Assembly (NCBI RefSeq): GCF_000315625.1
Contig: NW_005434667.1
Span: 797,061 to 861,060 of the forward strand
Length of the DNA: 64,000 bases
From: Guillardia theta CCMP2712
Lineage: Eukaryota > Cryptophyceae > Pyrenomonadales > Geminigeraceae
Reading direction: 5' to 3'
Shown here: in pieces, positions 9,898-19,656 of the stretch
Layout of the letters: every line of letters starts with the position of its first letter
How positions within the stretch are numbered: the first letter of the stretch is position 1
The notes under the pieces: model-generated
Told to the model about the DNA's origin: nothing
What the model saw: the letters and a program-made list of their open reading frames with translations, nothing else
The model's database searches: none
Made by a program: the position numbers and the translations under genes

Positions 9898-12100
9898 ATG
9901 GCAGGGAAGCGCTGTCAATGTGGGGGTGGTGGAGGGAGGGGGAGGGGAGAAGGAGAGGGAGGTAGGGGAGCAGGAGACAGAGGAGGAGATCGCATCATCT
10001 TCTCATGCCTGCACTCGGCATGCAGCATGTGCGCGCCAGAGGCGCTCAAGTGGGGCTCTCGATATGGAAAGTGCCCATGGTGCAGTGCGGCATGTAGAAG
10101 TTTCGCTGGAGGAGAGGTGGAGGCTTTGCTGGACTTGCACGAGAGGACAGGTGGAGAGGCGCTGCCATTGTGCATAGAATGTAGCCTTGAGGCAGCAGAG
10201 CGATTCTGCGAGAGCTGCGATGTCAATCTATGCGGAAAGTGCTTCGAGCTTACGCACGGTGAGAGGGGAGGGGATGTACGCTTGTGACCTTGTTTGATTC
10301 ATCTTCCTTGATGAGCAGATTCAAAGTTGTTCAGGCAGCACAAGACCTCCTCTCCCCGCATCTCTCATCGCGGGTCTTTGCCCAAATGCTCAGCACACCC
10401 CTCACAGACTGTATGTTTCATCGCCAAGGAAGGGGGGACTCTTCATTGCAGAGACTGCGTCCTGCTAGACCCTAAGTTCAGGTCCTTCTGCATGCTCGCT
10501 GGCAGAGGCCGCTGCTGACATCTCGGCGCCAGCATCTCCTCCAACAAGTGCGTTGCCCTGCGTGACGCTGCAGCGAATCCGCGGGGAATGCTGGAGTCCA
10601 AGGTGTCGGAAGCGGAGGCACAACTTGAGCAGGTTGCTTGTCTGCTGGATATCTTTCAGGTCACTGACGCGAAGATGTTGTATGCTGTCTATGTCCTTGC
10701 AACCTTTCCTCTCTCGTTTGCCTCGCTGTTGCCTAGCAGCTGAGGAGGCTTCAGTCAGAGTATTCACTCCGAATCATTTCGCTGAACAAGGACTGTGATC
10801 AAGACCTAGTCTCCATCAAAGAAGAAGTGTTCTTTGTATGACTCTCAGTGCACTAGTGACCCCAACTACAGGCGATGGATCTTGTCAGGTCCGTGAATGA
10901 TCGTTCGAGGATGCTCACTGCGAAGGTCTGTCCGATAAACCCGTTGAGGAGCGAGTGATGTGCTCGTAGATGCGGCGGGAAGGTGCAGCTGCATGCAGGG
11001 AGGAGCATGAGAGACTGAGAGAGATCAGAAGCACCAAGAAGATTTTCGAGAGGGCGCTCCTGATAGGAAGGAAGATCCTTGACAACAGCAATGAGATGGA
11101 CATACTTCTCAGGATGACTGACCTACATCGCCACCTGACCGCCGTCTCCGAGTTTGACATCGCTGGCTATTGTTTTCCTCCTCGTTCTCCAGCGCTCGAC
11201 CCGGCAGCAATGGGGCACGATGCCATGCTCTACCTGGTGGGAGGAAACGACGGGAAGAGCGACCGGGCGGACGTGATGAGCATTGCAGTCAGCGAAGATG
11301 AACGAAGTTCCAGTGCCGGGTGGGGTGAGCAAGCAAGAATGCCGGAAGCGCGGAGAGGTATGGGATGCGTCAGCCTAGGGAGTAGTCTGTTCGTGTTCGG
11401 GGGATGGGACGGGAAGGAGGCGTTGAGGACGTGCCTCAAGTTGGACGTGCAGAGGAACGAGTGGGCCAGCATCGCCCCGATGGTGTCGGCGAGGCAGGCG
11501 ATGGGATGCTGTGTGGCTAGAGGAAAGTTCATTTACGTTATGGGAGGGTATGACGGGTCGAAGAATCTTAACAGCATGGAGAGGTACAACACGTTGACAG
11601 GAGCGTGGAATGAAGTTGCCAGCATGCACAACAGCCGGAGGGGATGCGCAGCTGTGTCGTACGACGAGATGGCGTTCGCCATCGGGGGCAGCGACTCCAC
11701 GGGCGTGTTGAATAGCATCGAATGCTATCACATCTACACCAACGTCTGGCGCTGCCTCCCTCCCATGCAGGTGCCGAGGAGGCTAGCAGGAGCTGCGGCG
11801 CTCAACGACGCCATCTACGTGCTTGGAGGATGGGATGGGGTGAGGGCTCTTGCCTCCTGCGAACGGTTCAGCATCTCGTTGGAGGCCTGGGAGAGGTGCG
11901 AGCCCATGGCAGAGAGTCGGCATGGCGCTGCTGTGGTGGAGGTGAGGGACAAGGTGTGGGTGATAGGGGGGTGGGATGGTGTTTCAACTGCCAGGTCCAA
12001 CTCGGTCGAGATCTTCAGTGAAGGAGGAGGATGGAGCAAGGGGCCTGCTCTTGACAGGCCGACATTCATGGCTGCCGCCGCCACCGTCGTTCCGCGATGA
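9898..12100 (+). CDS. RING/B-box/coiled-coil protein with six Kelch repeats
   Basis: Probable E3 ubiquitin ligase of TRIM-like layout. Exons: 9898-10258, 10319-10481, 10533-10661, 10740-10826 (or 10835), 10872-10925 and 10970-12100, all in phase. The order is a RING-like cluster (CQC, CLHSACSMC, CPWC), a first B-box (CIECSLEAAERFCESC), a second B-box-like segment (CSAHPSQTVCF, CRDC), a coiled coil (KVSEAEAQLEQVACLL), then Kelch repeats marked by GGNDGKS, FGGWDGKEAL, MGGYDGSKNL, IGGSDSTGVL, LGGWDGVRAL and IGGWDGVST. A Gly/Arg/Glu-rich insert separates the first Cys pair from the rest of the RING. Animal TRIM proteins normally end in B30.2 or NHL, so the Kelch tail is distinctive. Substrate unknown. 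Confidence 0.85.
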
Positions 12101-12221
12101 CGACAAGTAGAGAAGATCATAGCGAACAAGTCTACAAGTCTGTTGGAACTCGCGGAGGGAGATGGGGAGGATGAAGTAAACTACATTCATGAGGTTCAGT
12201 CGACACATGCTCAGAGCTTCC

Positions 12222-13063
12222 TCACGTGCCCCCCGTCTTATCCTCCTCCAGCATCTTCTTCACTCTCTCCCTCTCTGCCCTCCCGAACTCTCGCACCTTC
12301 CTGAGGAACCTCTTCTCGGATCGCTGTGACGCAAAGAACTTCTTGTTCTTGTGCATATTCCTCCAGAAGTAGCCCGAGGTCCGCAGCACGTGATCTCCAA
12401 TCATGCTTCCTCGGCCGCCATAGTCCTCCTCATCAACCTGGTCGATCGGCCTCATGCCGTCGATGTTGATCTCGTCCCCGTAGATCTGCTGCAGGAGCTC
12501 CTCCTGCTCTAGCACCTCCGCCACCTCTGTGTGGTTGTTCAGCCTCGCGACTGTGCGCGGGTAATGCATCGCCATGTTGCAAAGATTCCACGAGCATCCC
12601 ATGAGCAGCAGCAGCTTCGTCATCTCTGAGCAGGCACGCCATGTCAGTTCAACCATGCTCGGCTGCACGCAGAGGCACGATCACCTAAGTTCCCCATCGC
12701 TGCTGCCATGTGCAATGCAGTGCAGCCGAAGTTGTCCACCTGCTGTAGGTCGGCTCCATGCTGGCAGAGGACCCGCACAGTCTCGACACTTCCTGCGATG
12801 ACGGCGAGATGCAGAGCGGTCTTGACGAGCCCATCCTTGTTCATGTACTCAGCGTTCACTTCAGCTCCTTCCGTCAGGAGCCTCTGCACTGCCATGGCTT
12901 CTCCTCGCTGACACGCTTCCCACAGCTGCAGGTCGATTTCGATCTTGCCCTCGTCCGGGAGTGGACCGGAGTTTCCTCTTCCCGGACCGATCTTGCATAT
13001 CAGCTTCGCTTCGCCCATGCTGACAAGCAGCAGAGGCAAAGCCCAGCGCTGGAGCCGTCGCAT
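12222..13063 (-). CDS. ankyrin-repeat protein with signal peptide
   Basis: Two exons (13063-12685 and 12625-12222) joined by a 59-bp GT-AG intron give 260 residues. The N-terminus MRRLQRWALPLLLVSMGEAK looks like a signal peptide. Ankyrin repeats follow: ACQRGEAMAVQRLLTEGAEVN, TALHLAVIAGSVETVRVLCQ and TALHMAAAMGNLEMTKLLLL. The C-terminal third is charged and rich in Lys/Arg/Glu. Ankyrin repeats are protein-binding modules, normally cytosolic or nuclear, so a leader suggests ER lumen or plastid routing. Convergent with the Kelch gene, 121 bp between stops. Partner unknown. Confidence 0.75.
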
Positions 13064-13475
13064 CGAGAAGAAGCCGTCAGGGGAGAGAAGAGAGAGGAGG
13101 AGGCAGAGAGAGCGCAGGAGAGCAAAGCAGCAGCAGGATGGAGCCTGGGAGCAGGGGGCGTGTGGCGGAGGGCAAAGGTGTGGTGGGGGGCGATAATCTG
13201 GGCGATAATGGGAAAAATAGGGGAAGGGTCGGAAATCGGGCCTTGAAGCAGGACAGGGTGCGGCGGCGGCGGCGGAGGAGGAGGAGGAGGAGGAGGAGGA
13301 GGGGAGGAGAAGGAGGAGGAAGAGAGGGAGGAGGAGGAGGAGAGGGAGGAGGAGGAGGAGGAGAGCTTGAGATCATCGTGAGGATTTATTCGAAGACATC
13401 TTGTCCCTCAATCGACGTACAACTTCGTTTGGCTGCACCCCCTGAGCAAGCATGCCTCGTCAGGACGTGCACAAC
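13064..13475. repeat. GGA/GGC polypurine tract upstream of the ankyrin gene
   Basis: The core at 13256-13370 is almost pure GGA with a short CGG start. It belongs to the 5' flank of the ankyrin gene. Reading frames through it encode only Arg/Gly/Glu or Ser/Pro homopolymers and are not called as genes. Confidence 0.8.
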
Positions 13476-13481
13476 CCCTCC

Positions 13482-13646
13482 CCCTCCCCACCCTACTCAC
13501 ATCCCCTAGCCATCTCCCCCTCCCCACCCTACTCACATCCCCTAGCCATCTCCCCCTCCCCACCCTACTCACATCCCCTAGCCATCTCCTAACCCCACAC
13601 TACTCACATCCCCTAGCCATCTCCCCCTCCCCACCCTACTCACATC
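13482..13646. repeat. 36-bp tandem repeat, about 4.5 copies
   Basis: Unit begins atcccctagccatctccccc and continues tccccaccctactcac. Copies start at 13501, 13537, 13573 (35 bp, diverged in the middle) and 13608, with a partial copy before 13501. A minisatellite between the ankyrin and PPR genes. Direct repeats abut with no spacers, so not a CRISPR. Confidence 0.9.
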
Positions 13647-13713
13647 CATGACCATGTCACTGTAGATCATGTCGAAAGTGTCCTTCTGATCCTGTCAGGT
13701 ATCTCAGAGGCCT

Positions 13714-16512
13714 TCAACTCTGATGGCTCAGCTTCACCGCCCGAGCGGCCGCTTGCAGAGCAGCACTGTACATGTACAGGTCAGGCGGCAGGCCATGCTC
13801 GCGGGAAGACGAGAGCAGCTCCACAGCCTCGTCGACGAATCTTGCCTGCAGACGCGTTCGTGTCGTTGGCAGTCAGCATACAACCAAAAGTACACCTTAC
13901 TATCACCATCACCATCGCCATCGCCATCATCATCACCATCGCCATCGCCACCATCACCATCAGCACTAGCACCATCATATCGATAAGATCGCCGCCATCT
14001 ACAACCTGGCCAAGCGCTCCGATCATTGTGGCATACATGCGGTGGTTTCTGTCCGAGTATGGGATCGTTCGAAAGAGGTTGTAGACCTGCATGCACGCAT
14101 GAGAGGCGATGGAAGGAATCTCCTCCCTCACCCTCGAGATGTGCTCGGGGTTGCCATTCTGCTTCGCCGTGTTGATCAAGCTGGTGAAGGTGAAGGCGTC
14201 GGGCTTGACGTTCTGGTCCAGCATGTCGAGGAACAGCTGCATCCCGAGCTCGAACGAGTCGTCTCCTGCGCTCATCTTCTTCTCATCCCCCGTCTCTGCG
14301 CTCGTCCGTGCAAGCTCGGCCAGGGCGCGGACTTGGTTGGCAGTCGCTGACGCGTCGACGATTCTGCTGACGATGTTCCTTGCGTAGAAGGGATTGTTAG
14401 ACGCGCTGACGAGCGACTCTGACATGGAGCTCATGCTAGATGCGATTCTTGCCGTCTCATGGGCATCGATGAGGCCCTGAGGCGAGACCGCGTTGTCCCA
14501 TCTCAGACGGGAGTGCATCCACGTTGCCCCAGCGTCGAGGAGCGTCTCGTTGGAGTAGACGTTACCGTTCTTCTCCGGAAAGGAGGATGCGAGGGACGTC
14601 GAGTAGAACTGAGATTGCGGGTTGCTGATAAACTCTTTCACGCGCATGCCGACCTCCATGCTGTCTTTCGCTCCTGCCAACTCAGCAACCTTGCAGGCTT
14701 CCATGAGCAAGGAGAACGAATCAGCGCTGGGGACCACATCGGCTTCCTTCATGAGCTGCAGGGCTTTTAACCCTCGTTTCGGAGTCTGACGGCCCTCAGC
14801 CGACGCTGCTGCACATGCTGCGAGGAGAGTGTTGAAGGATATCACGTCCGGCTTGAGCCCCCTGCTCTTCATCTCCTCGACAAGCTGAAAGGACTCTTCG
14901 AGCATGCGCTTTGCGAACGCCTTCTTGCTCATGCGAACCTCGCGATCCCCTGCCTCCCTCTGCAAGTCGACTGCGTTCAATCTCCCCCTTGCTGCTGTTC
15001 TGCTGCTCCCTGTGCTCCCTATCCTTCCTCGATTTTGCGAGCTTTGAGACTTCCGCCCTTCGATGGTCTTTCGTGCTGCGCTGGCAAAGGCTTTCAGCAG
15101 GGTGTTGTATGAAGTTGTGTCAGGCTCCAGCCCCTGTGTCATTGTTAGCCAAGGTGAGCATGAATGGACCGTCTCACTTCTTTCTGCATGGTGCCAATCA
15201 GATCCGAGCACTGCTCAATGGCCACCAGATCTCCACACCTGAAAGGACAGAAGGGCAGGGTGTCAGTGACATGCAAGATACTAGAGCGTTACACAACCTT
15301 GCGCAGCAATCCATCAGGGTATTGTAGGTCCTCTGGTTGGGCTTGAGGCCCTTGAGCTTCATCTCCTTGAGGAGCTTCCAGCACTCCTTTGCTGCCATCG
15401 GTTCATCAGCAGCGCATTTCGCACAGCCACTCATCAGCGCATTGTACGCGGCCTGTTCGACGACTCGTCAGATATTGCCTTGAAAACTCTTTCAGGTTAT
15501 GACCTCTGTGATGTTCACACCACTCCTATCCATCGAAGACAACAAGTTTCTTGCGATCCGAAGACAGTCGTCAAGCCCGAGCTTGTTTGCAGCTGCGGCA
15601 CAGGTGGAGATGGCGCTGGTGAGAACGAACTCATTGATCGGCAACTGCCTTCGCTTCATCTCATCAAGAAGGTTCAAGACCTGCCAACCTAACGGTGAGA
15701 ACGAAGGGAAGGCTGTCACAGGGACCGCCAGCCATCACCTTCTGAGGGGCTCTCCTGTCTCCTGCGAGAGCTTTGCTCTTGTACAGTGAGATGTAAGACG
15801 AGTAGAAAAACTCATTCGCGCTGCACCCGCTGTCCTCCAGCATGCCTGCGACCAACACCGCCTCCTCCTCTGCCCCTGCCTTAGCGCACGTGTCCATCAA
15901 GAAGACGAATGTGTAGCTGTTCGGCTCCACTCCCACCTCGCGCATCAGGTCGAAGACACGGAGTGCCGTGCTCACGGCGGACTTACCAGATCCCCTCCTA
16001 GCAGTGGTTGAGCACGACTTGATCGCGTTGTTGAATTCCCTGACATGGAACGAGGCCGCAGCGTCGGCCCCTCCCTCGGCCATCTTGATCCTGACCAGAG
16101 AGATGAAGTTCAACGCGTCTTCCAACGAGTTTGAAGCTTCACTCTGTAAAACCCTCAGAAACCTTTTGTTCCTTCGCCCGCCTTCGTTGTCAGAGTCTCT
16201 CGCTCCCCCCATGCCATCCATGCCCTTCAATGGCATCGCACGTCTCTTGCAGTTGCTTCCAAGACTTCGAGCAGGTCGCCATGGCGCGCGAACCGGTAAG
16301 GCGAAGCCATGACGAGGAGCGCTGTCGACAAACTGCCCGAGCATGCGGCTTATGCGCGCTGATCTCCAGGAGCAGCCAGGGGATGCAACGAACCCAACCT
16401 CGACCATCGCGAGCTTCACGGCATGTCGCTGAGATGAGAGCTCATGCTGCAGGTTCTGCCGGCTCTGACTGATGCATGTGAAGGCGAGGAGGACGGGAAG
16501 TAGCGACCGCAT
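13714..16512 (-). CDS. pentatricopeptide-repeat (PPR) protein, probably plastid-targeted
   Basis: RNA-binding helical-repeat protein of the PPR class. Exons on the minus strand: 16512-15739, 15680-15504, 15452-15298, 15238-15178, 15133-14006 (or 14003) and 13845-13714; all phases agree, giving about 808 residues. Clear PPR units include NSYTFVFLMDTCAKAG, YNALMSGCAKCAADEP, YNTLMDCCARCGDL, TSYNTLLKAFASAA, ISFNTLLAACAAAS and FTFTSLINTAKQNG. The N-terminus MRSLLPVLLAFTCISQS looks like a signal peptide and is followed by a Ser/Arg/Gly-rich, acid-poor stretch with FVASPG, the bipartite pattern of proteins imported into secondary plastids. A role in organelle RNA processing is inferred from the family. 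Confidence 0.88.
13899..13977. repeat. CAT/CGCCAT microsatellite inside the last PPR intron
   Basis: Imperfect caccat/cgccat/catcat repeats within the roughly 155-bp final intron (13846-14005) of the PPR gene. The sequence is open on both strands, so a gene finder could read through it and add a false Met/Val/Ala repeat to the protein. Confidence 0.85.
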
Positions 16513-16716
16513 TAGCAGCCCCGACTTCTCTTTGTTCCACTTCGAGCAGACCCATAGTGGGTGGGGTACGATTGGGAATATGCCCGGGTGGGGGTGGGGC
16601 TGGGCTGGGGCGGGTCAGCGAGCGAAGTAAACAGGCAGACGGGAGGACCATGCAGCGGAACGAGGCGAGAGGAGAGGAGGGTGCAGGAGCGAGGAGACGA
16701 GCATGAGGAGGGCAAC

Positions 16717-17381
16717 ATGATATGCGTGGAATGCGGTCAGCCCGTGAACGACTTGCATCATCAGTTTCGAGGAGCGGGGATCCGGTTGACCAGATGCGAG
16801 TACTGCGGTTGTGTAGCCGACAAGTATGTTGAGCACGAGCTTGTTATCATCTTCCTGGACCTCGTCCTTCATAAACCACAAGCATACAGACATGTCCTGT
16901 TCAACAGGTATGGGTTTCAGCTGCGAGCTCCCGCGTTCATGCTGAGATTGCAACAGGTCAGAGTACTGCGATGCAGGAATTTCCAGCCGAGACGCGCAGC
17001 TCGCCTTCTTCGCTGTCATTCTAGAGGCCTACAGTCACACTCAGAGTCGTGACAATCACAACAGGTCCCTCCTTAATTCTGCTTCTCATCTGACGTTCTG
17101 GAGAAAGCTGGGCAGAGCTAGCACAGTCAAGCGCCTGGAGGGGATACACCCCACCGCCAGAGGCTTGGAAGGTGGTCCTCCTCAGTATGTGCATTTGCTG
17201 AGGCCTGCTAGGAATATGCTCTCTTGCTTCTGTTTTGTCTCGCGAAGGTAAGAGCGGAGTGTCTTGCGTTCGTTCGTGACGTGTGCTCCAGCTTTGCATC
17301 TTCTGCATTCTTAGTGTAACAGCGGCTTTTGTGTTGTTCCAAAGGTGGGGGATCCCCGTTGGAGGAAGTCGAACAATCTAA
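16717..17381 (+). CDS. ARV1: ARV1-like lipid-transport/homeostasis protein
   Basis: ARV1 is an ER membrane protein involved in sterol and GPI-precursor handling. Starting at 16717 the protein begins MICVECGQPVND with a second CxxC (CEYCGCVADKYVEHE), then IIFLDLVLHKPQAYRHVLFNR, the hallmark of the ARV1 homology domain. Proposed exons are 16717-16907, 16957-17247 and 17315-17381, in phase, giving 182 residues. The second exon has FAVILEAY and a hydrophobic NMLSCFCFV, but the middle is poorly conserved, so an unrecognised intron in it is possible. The ends after the first exon are provisional; the family call rests on exon 1 and is strong. Confidence 0.78.
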
Positions 17382-18012
17382 ACCAGAGTACACAGGAAGT
17401 ATCCCATCATCAAATACAACTATTTGGTGCTTTGAGTCGCTCATTTATCCACCATGTTTGACGTGCGTGGATTGCAGGTTAAGTCAATCATCCTGAGTAA
17501 CTTCGGGAGATGCTTCTGCGTCTTGATGATGATATGGGATTATGACTCACCACGGTGATGGATCAGAATTTCATTTCATGATGCAATCTCAATGATGCCC
17601 TGTAGGTTTCTCTTAACGATGATCAATTTGTTTGTGTTCTCGTCAAACTTCGTTGCCATTCAAGGTTGCACAGGGTTGGACTTTATTCACACTCACTGAT
17701 CATTCAAACCCCAAGTGTGGACAGGCTCTACGCGCATGGCTCCTTTCTTCATCCTGCTGGTACCAGCAGCCGTGCTGTTCTATTCTTTGTTCTGAGTTGA
17801 CTAGGCTGGATGGTCGGCGAGGCTCCTTCTTGAAACCTATGTCTTCACAGGATTGGGTGAAACGGAATCAATCTGTGTACACAATTCTTCTCATGCATTC
17901 TTCAGGCTACAAACCAACTGCTGGGCTGCTATCGCTTCGGAACGACACGGATATCATGTTTTCCTGATTCTGCTTCTTCAAACGTGGCCATGCAAGTGCA
18001 GAAAGACTTAAA
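17382..18012. other. intergenic, nothing recognised
   Basis: Spacer between the convergent ARV1-like and secreted hypothetical genes. An open frame at 17632-17967 has no similarity I recognise and no supporting splice structure. Confidence 0.5.
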
Positions 18013-19036
18013 TCAGCTCTTGGTCAAGTTCAAGGATTCAAGGAACAGCTTGCTGTCTTCAAGGAAGGCCTCAATCGCCTCCCTCGCCTTCTCCTTACTA
18101 TCTCCTTCTTTCCACTTCAGCGCTGCGGGATTCCATTCAGCTTCAACGTGGGCAGCATCACGAATACCTGGCATGAGCCGTATCTTGCCCTTGTAATCAT
18201 GGACTAGGCCAGCCTTCTCCCAGTGTGACGCCGCTCTCAACAGCTCGTCGTGCGCTTCTTTGCCGTAGCACTGGAAAATACGATGAGAAGGTTGCCGTCG
18301 CACAAGGGACGAGGAGAGTCAAGCAAGAGTAAACAAGACAACATCGCAAACAACACGATGCGCTCGAGCACGCACGAGGATCTGGTCGGAATCCTGGATG
18401 CACTCAGGGTTTATCGGTCTCGCGTTCCCGCTGGGGTCCAAGTGACTCGTCAGCGCAGCCCATCACAACATGTCACCTCAGCCACAAACGAAACTCCGCT
18501 GCAACCTCCGTCAAGGCCGGCTCAGGTTCCTTGCCGTGGAACGAACTCCTACGGCCATCACTCAGCGCACGCCCGCGGCAGACACCAGCCCCCACCATCC
18601 GTTGGGGAGGAACCAGTCCTTCCTGCCTCCCCCTGCTCCACGAGACTCCACCGTCAAACGATGATGCAGGCCGTTGGATGCGATGAACGACTTCACGTGG
18701 GTCTCAGCTATCTTGGAGCTGCCCATGGTCTTGTCAGGAGGGCTTCGAGCACCTTTGGCCTCACCTCTCAGTATTTGTCAAGCATACACAACATATCCTG
18801 ATCAACGAGGGAGCGAAGCCAATATCCACAACTTGTCGCCGGGCCCAGGATCTCCATCGGTTGTACTTCATCAGCTCCATGCATGTCGGGTTGTTGTACG
18901 TCTGCGCATGAGCTTCTGGTGACAGGGGTCCATCGATGCTACCAGGCATTTCAATAGCTTCGCTTTGAAGCAAGTAAAGGCAGATCAGCGCGATCGTGAG
19001 GCACCTTCCACTCTTTCCATTCTGCCTCTGCATCAT
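18013..19036 (-). CDS. hypothetical secreted or plastid-directed protein
   Basis: A three-exon model on the minus strand fits well: 19036-18807, 18766-18586 and 18270-18013, with GT-AG introns of 40 and 315 bp, giving 222 residues. The start MMQRQNGKSG precedes a hydrophobic core (CLTIALICLYLLQSEA) resembling a signal peptide. The middle has KIAETHVKSFIASNGL and WFLPNGWWGL; the C-terminal exon is helical and charged (KEAHDELLRAASHWEKAGLV ... EAFLEDSKLFLESLNL). I do not recognise a family. The second donor could equally be a few codons downstream. Confidence 0.5.
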
Positions 19037-19656
19037 CTCTGTACGATGGCGAGGAATGACACCCATGTCGTACGAGTCATATCTTAACCATATCACACCG
19101 TTCATTCTCTTTCCGACATGTCTTAGAGGCAATCAGCGTCGCTCTGCTTCTCCGTCTCTTCTCCTTATCCCCATGCCGACGCATCGGCCATCCCTGCCTC
19201 GCATCGGCCGCAATGCACCGAACAAAACAATGCTAATTTTTCAGAAATAAATCTATTCGAAGAAATTTAAAGTTAATTATTGATAAATAAAGTTGATCTC
19301 ATTAATTTAAGGGTTTTCTGTTTAATTTAATCTTAATTTATTTCCTAAGGCCAAAGATACCCCACCCACACTCCACATGTTCACATTATCCACCCCTGCC
19401 TTGAAATTTGGTACCCCTCTAGTTTTCTGATGACCCCCTATTTGGGATCAATATTCCCTCTACCTGCACCTCCCCATCTCCATCTTCAATATTCCATATG
19501 GTCTCTAGTCTTTTAAAGGACCATGTTGATAGAAACAACTATTTTCTTAGTACCCCTTCGTCTATACCCCTGTATCTCAATATATCACGCACCCCCCGAG
19601 TGGCAGTACCCCCAAAGTTTAGTATACCACCCCACACGACCCGTCTGCACGCAGCC
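19037..19656. other. intergenic region with AT-rich island
   Basis: Divergent spacer. The stretch about 19230-19345 is strikingly A/T-rich (repeated taattta words), unlike the GC-balanced surroundings. Downstream (19360-19630) the DNA is rich in taccccc/accccc words that recur in other spacers here. No gene seen. Confidence 0.6.

Noticed and set aside
13482-13646. Possible CRISPR array
   Set aside because: Direct repeats abut without unique spacers and the surroundings are eukaryotic; it is a minisatellite.
17632-17967. 111-codon plus-strand frame
   Set aside because: No recognised motif, no splice support, in a spacer between convergent genes.
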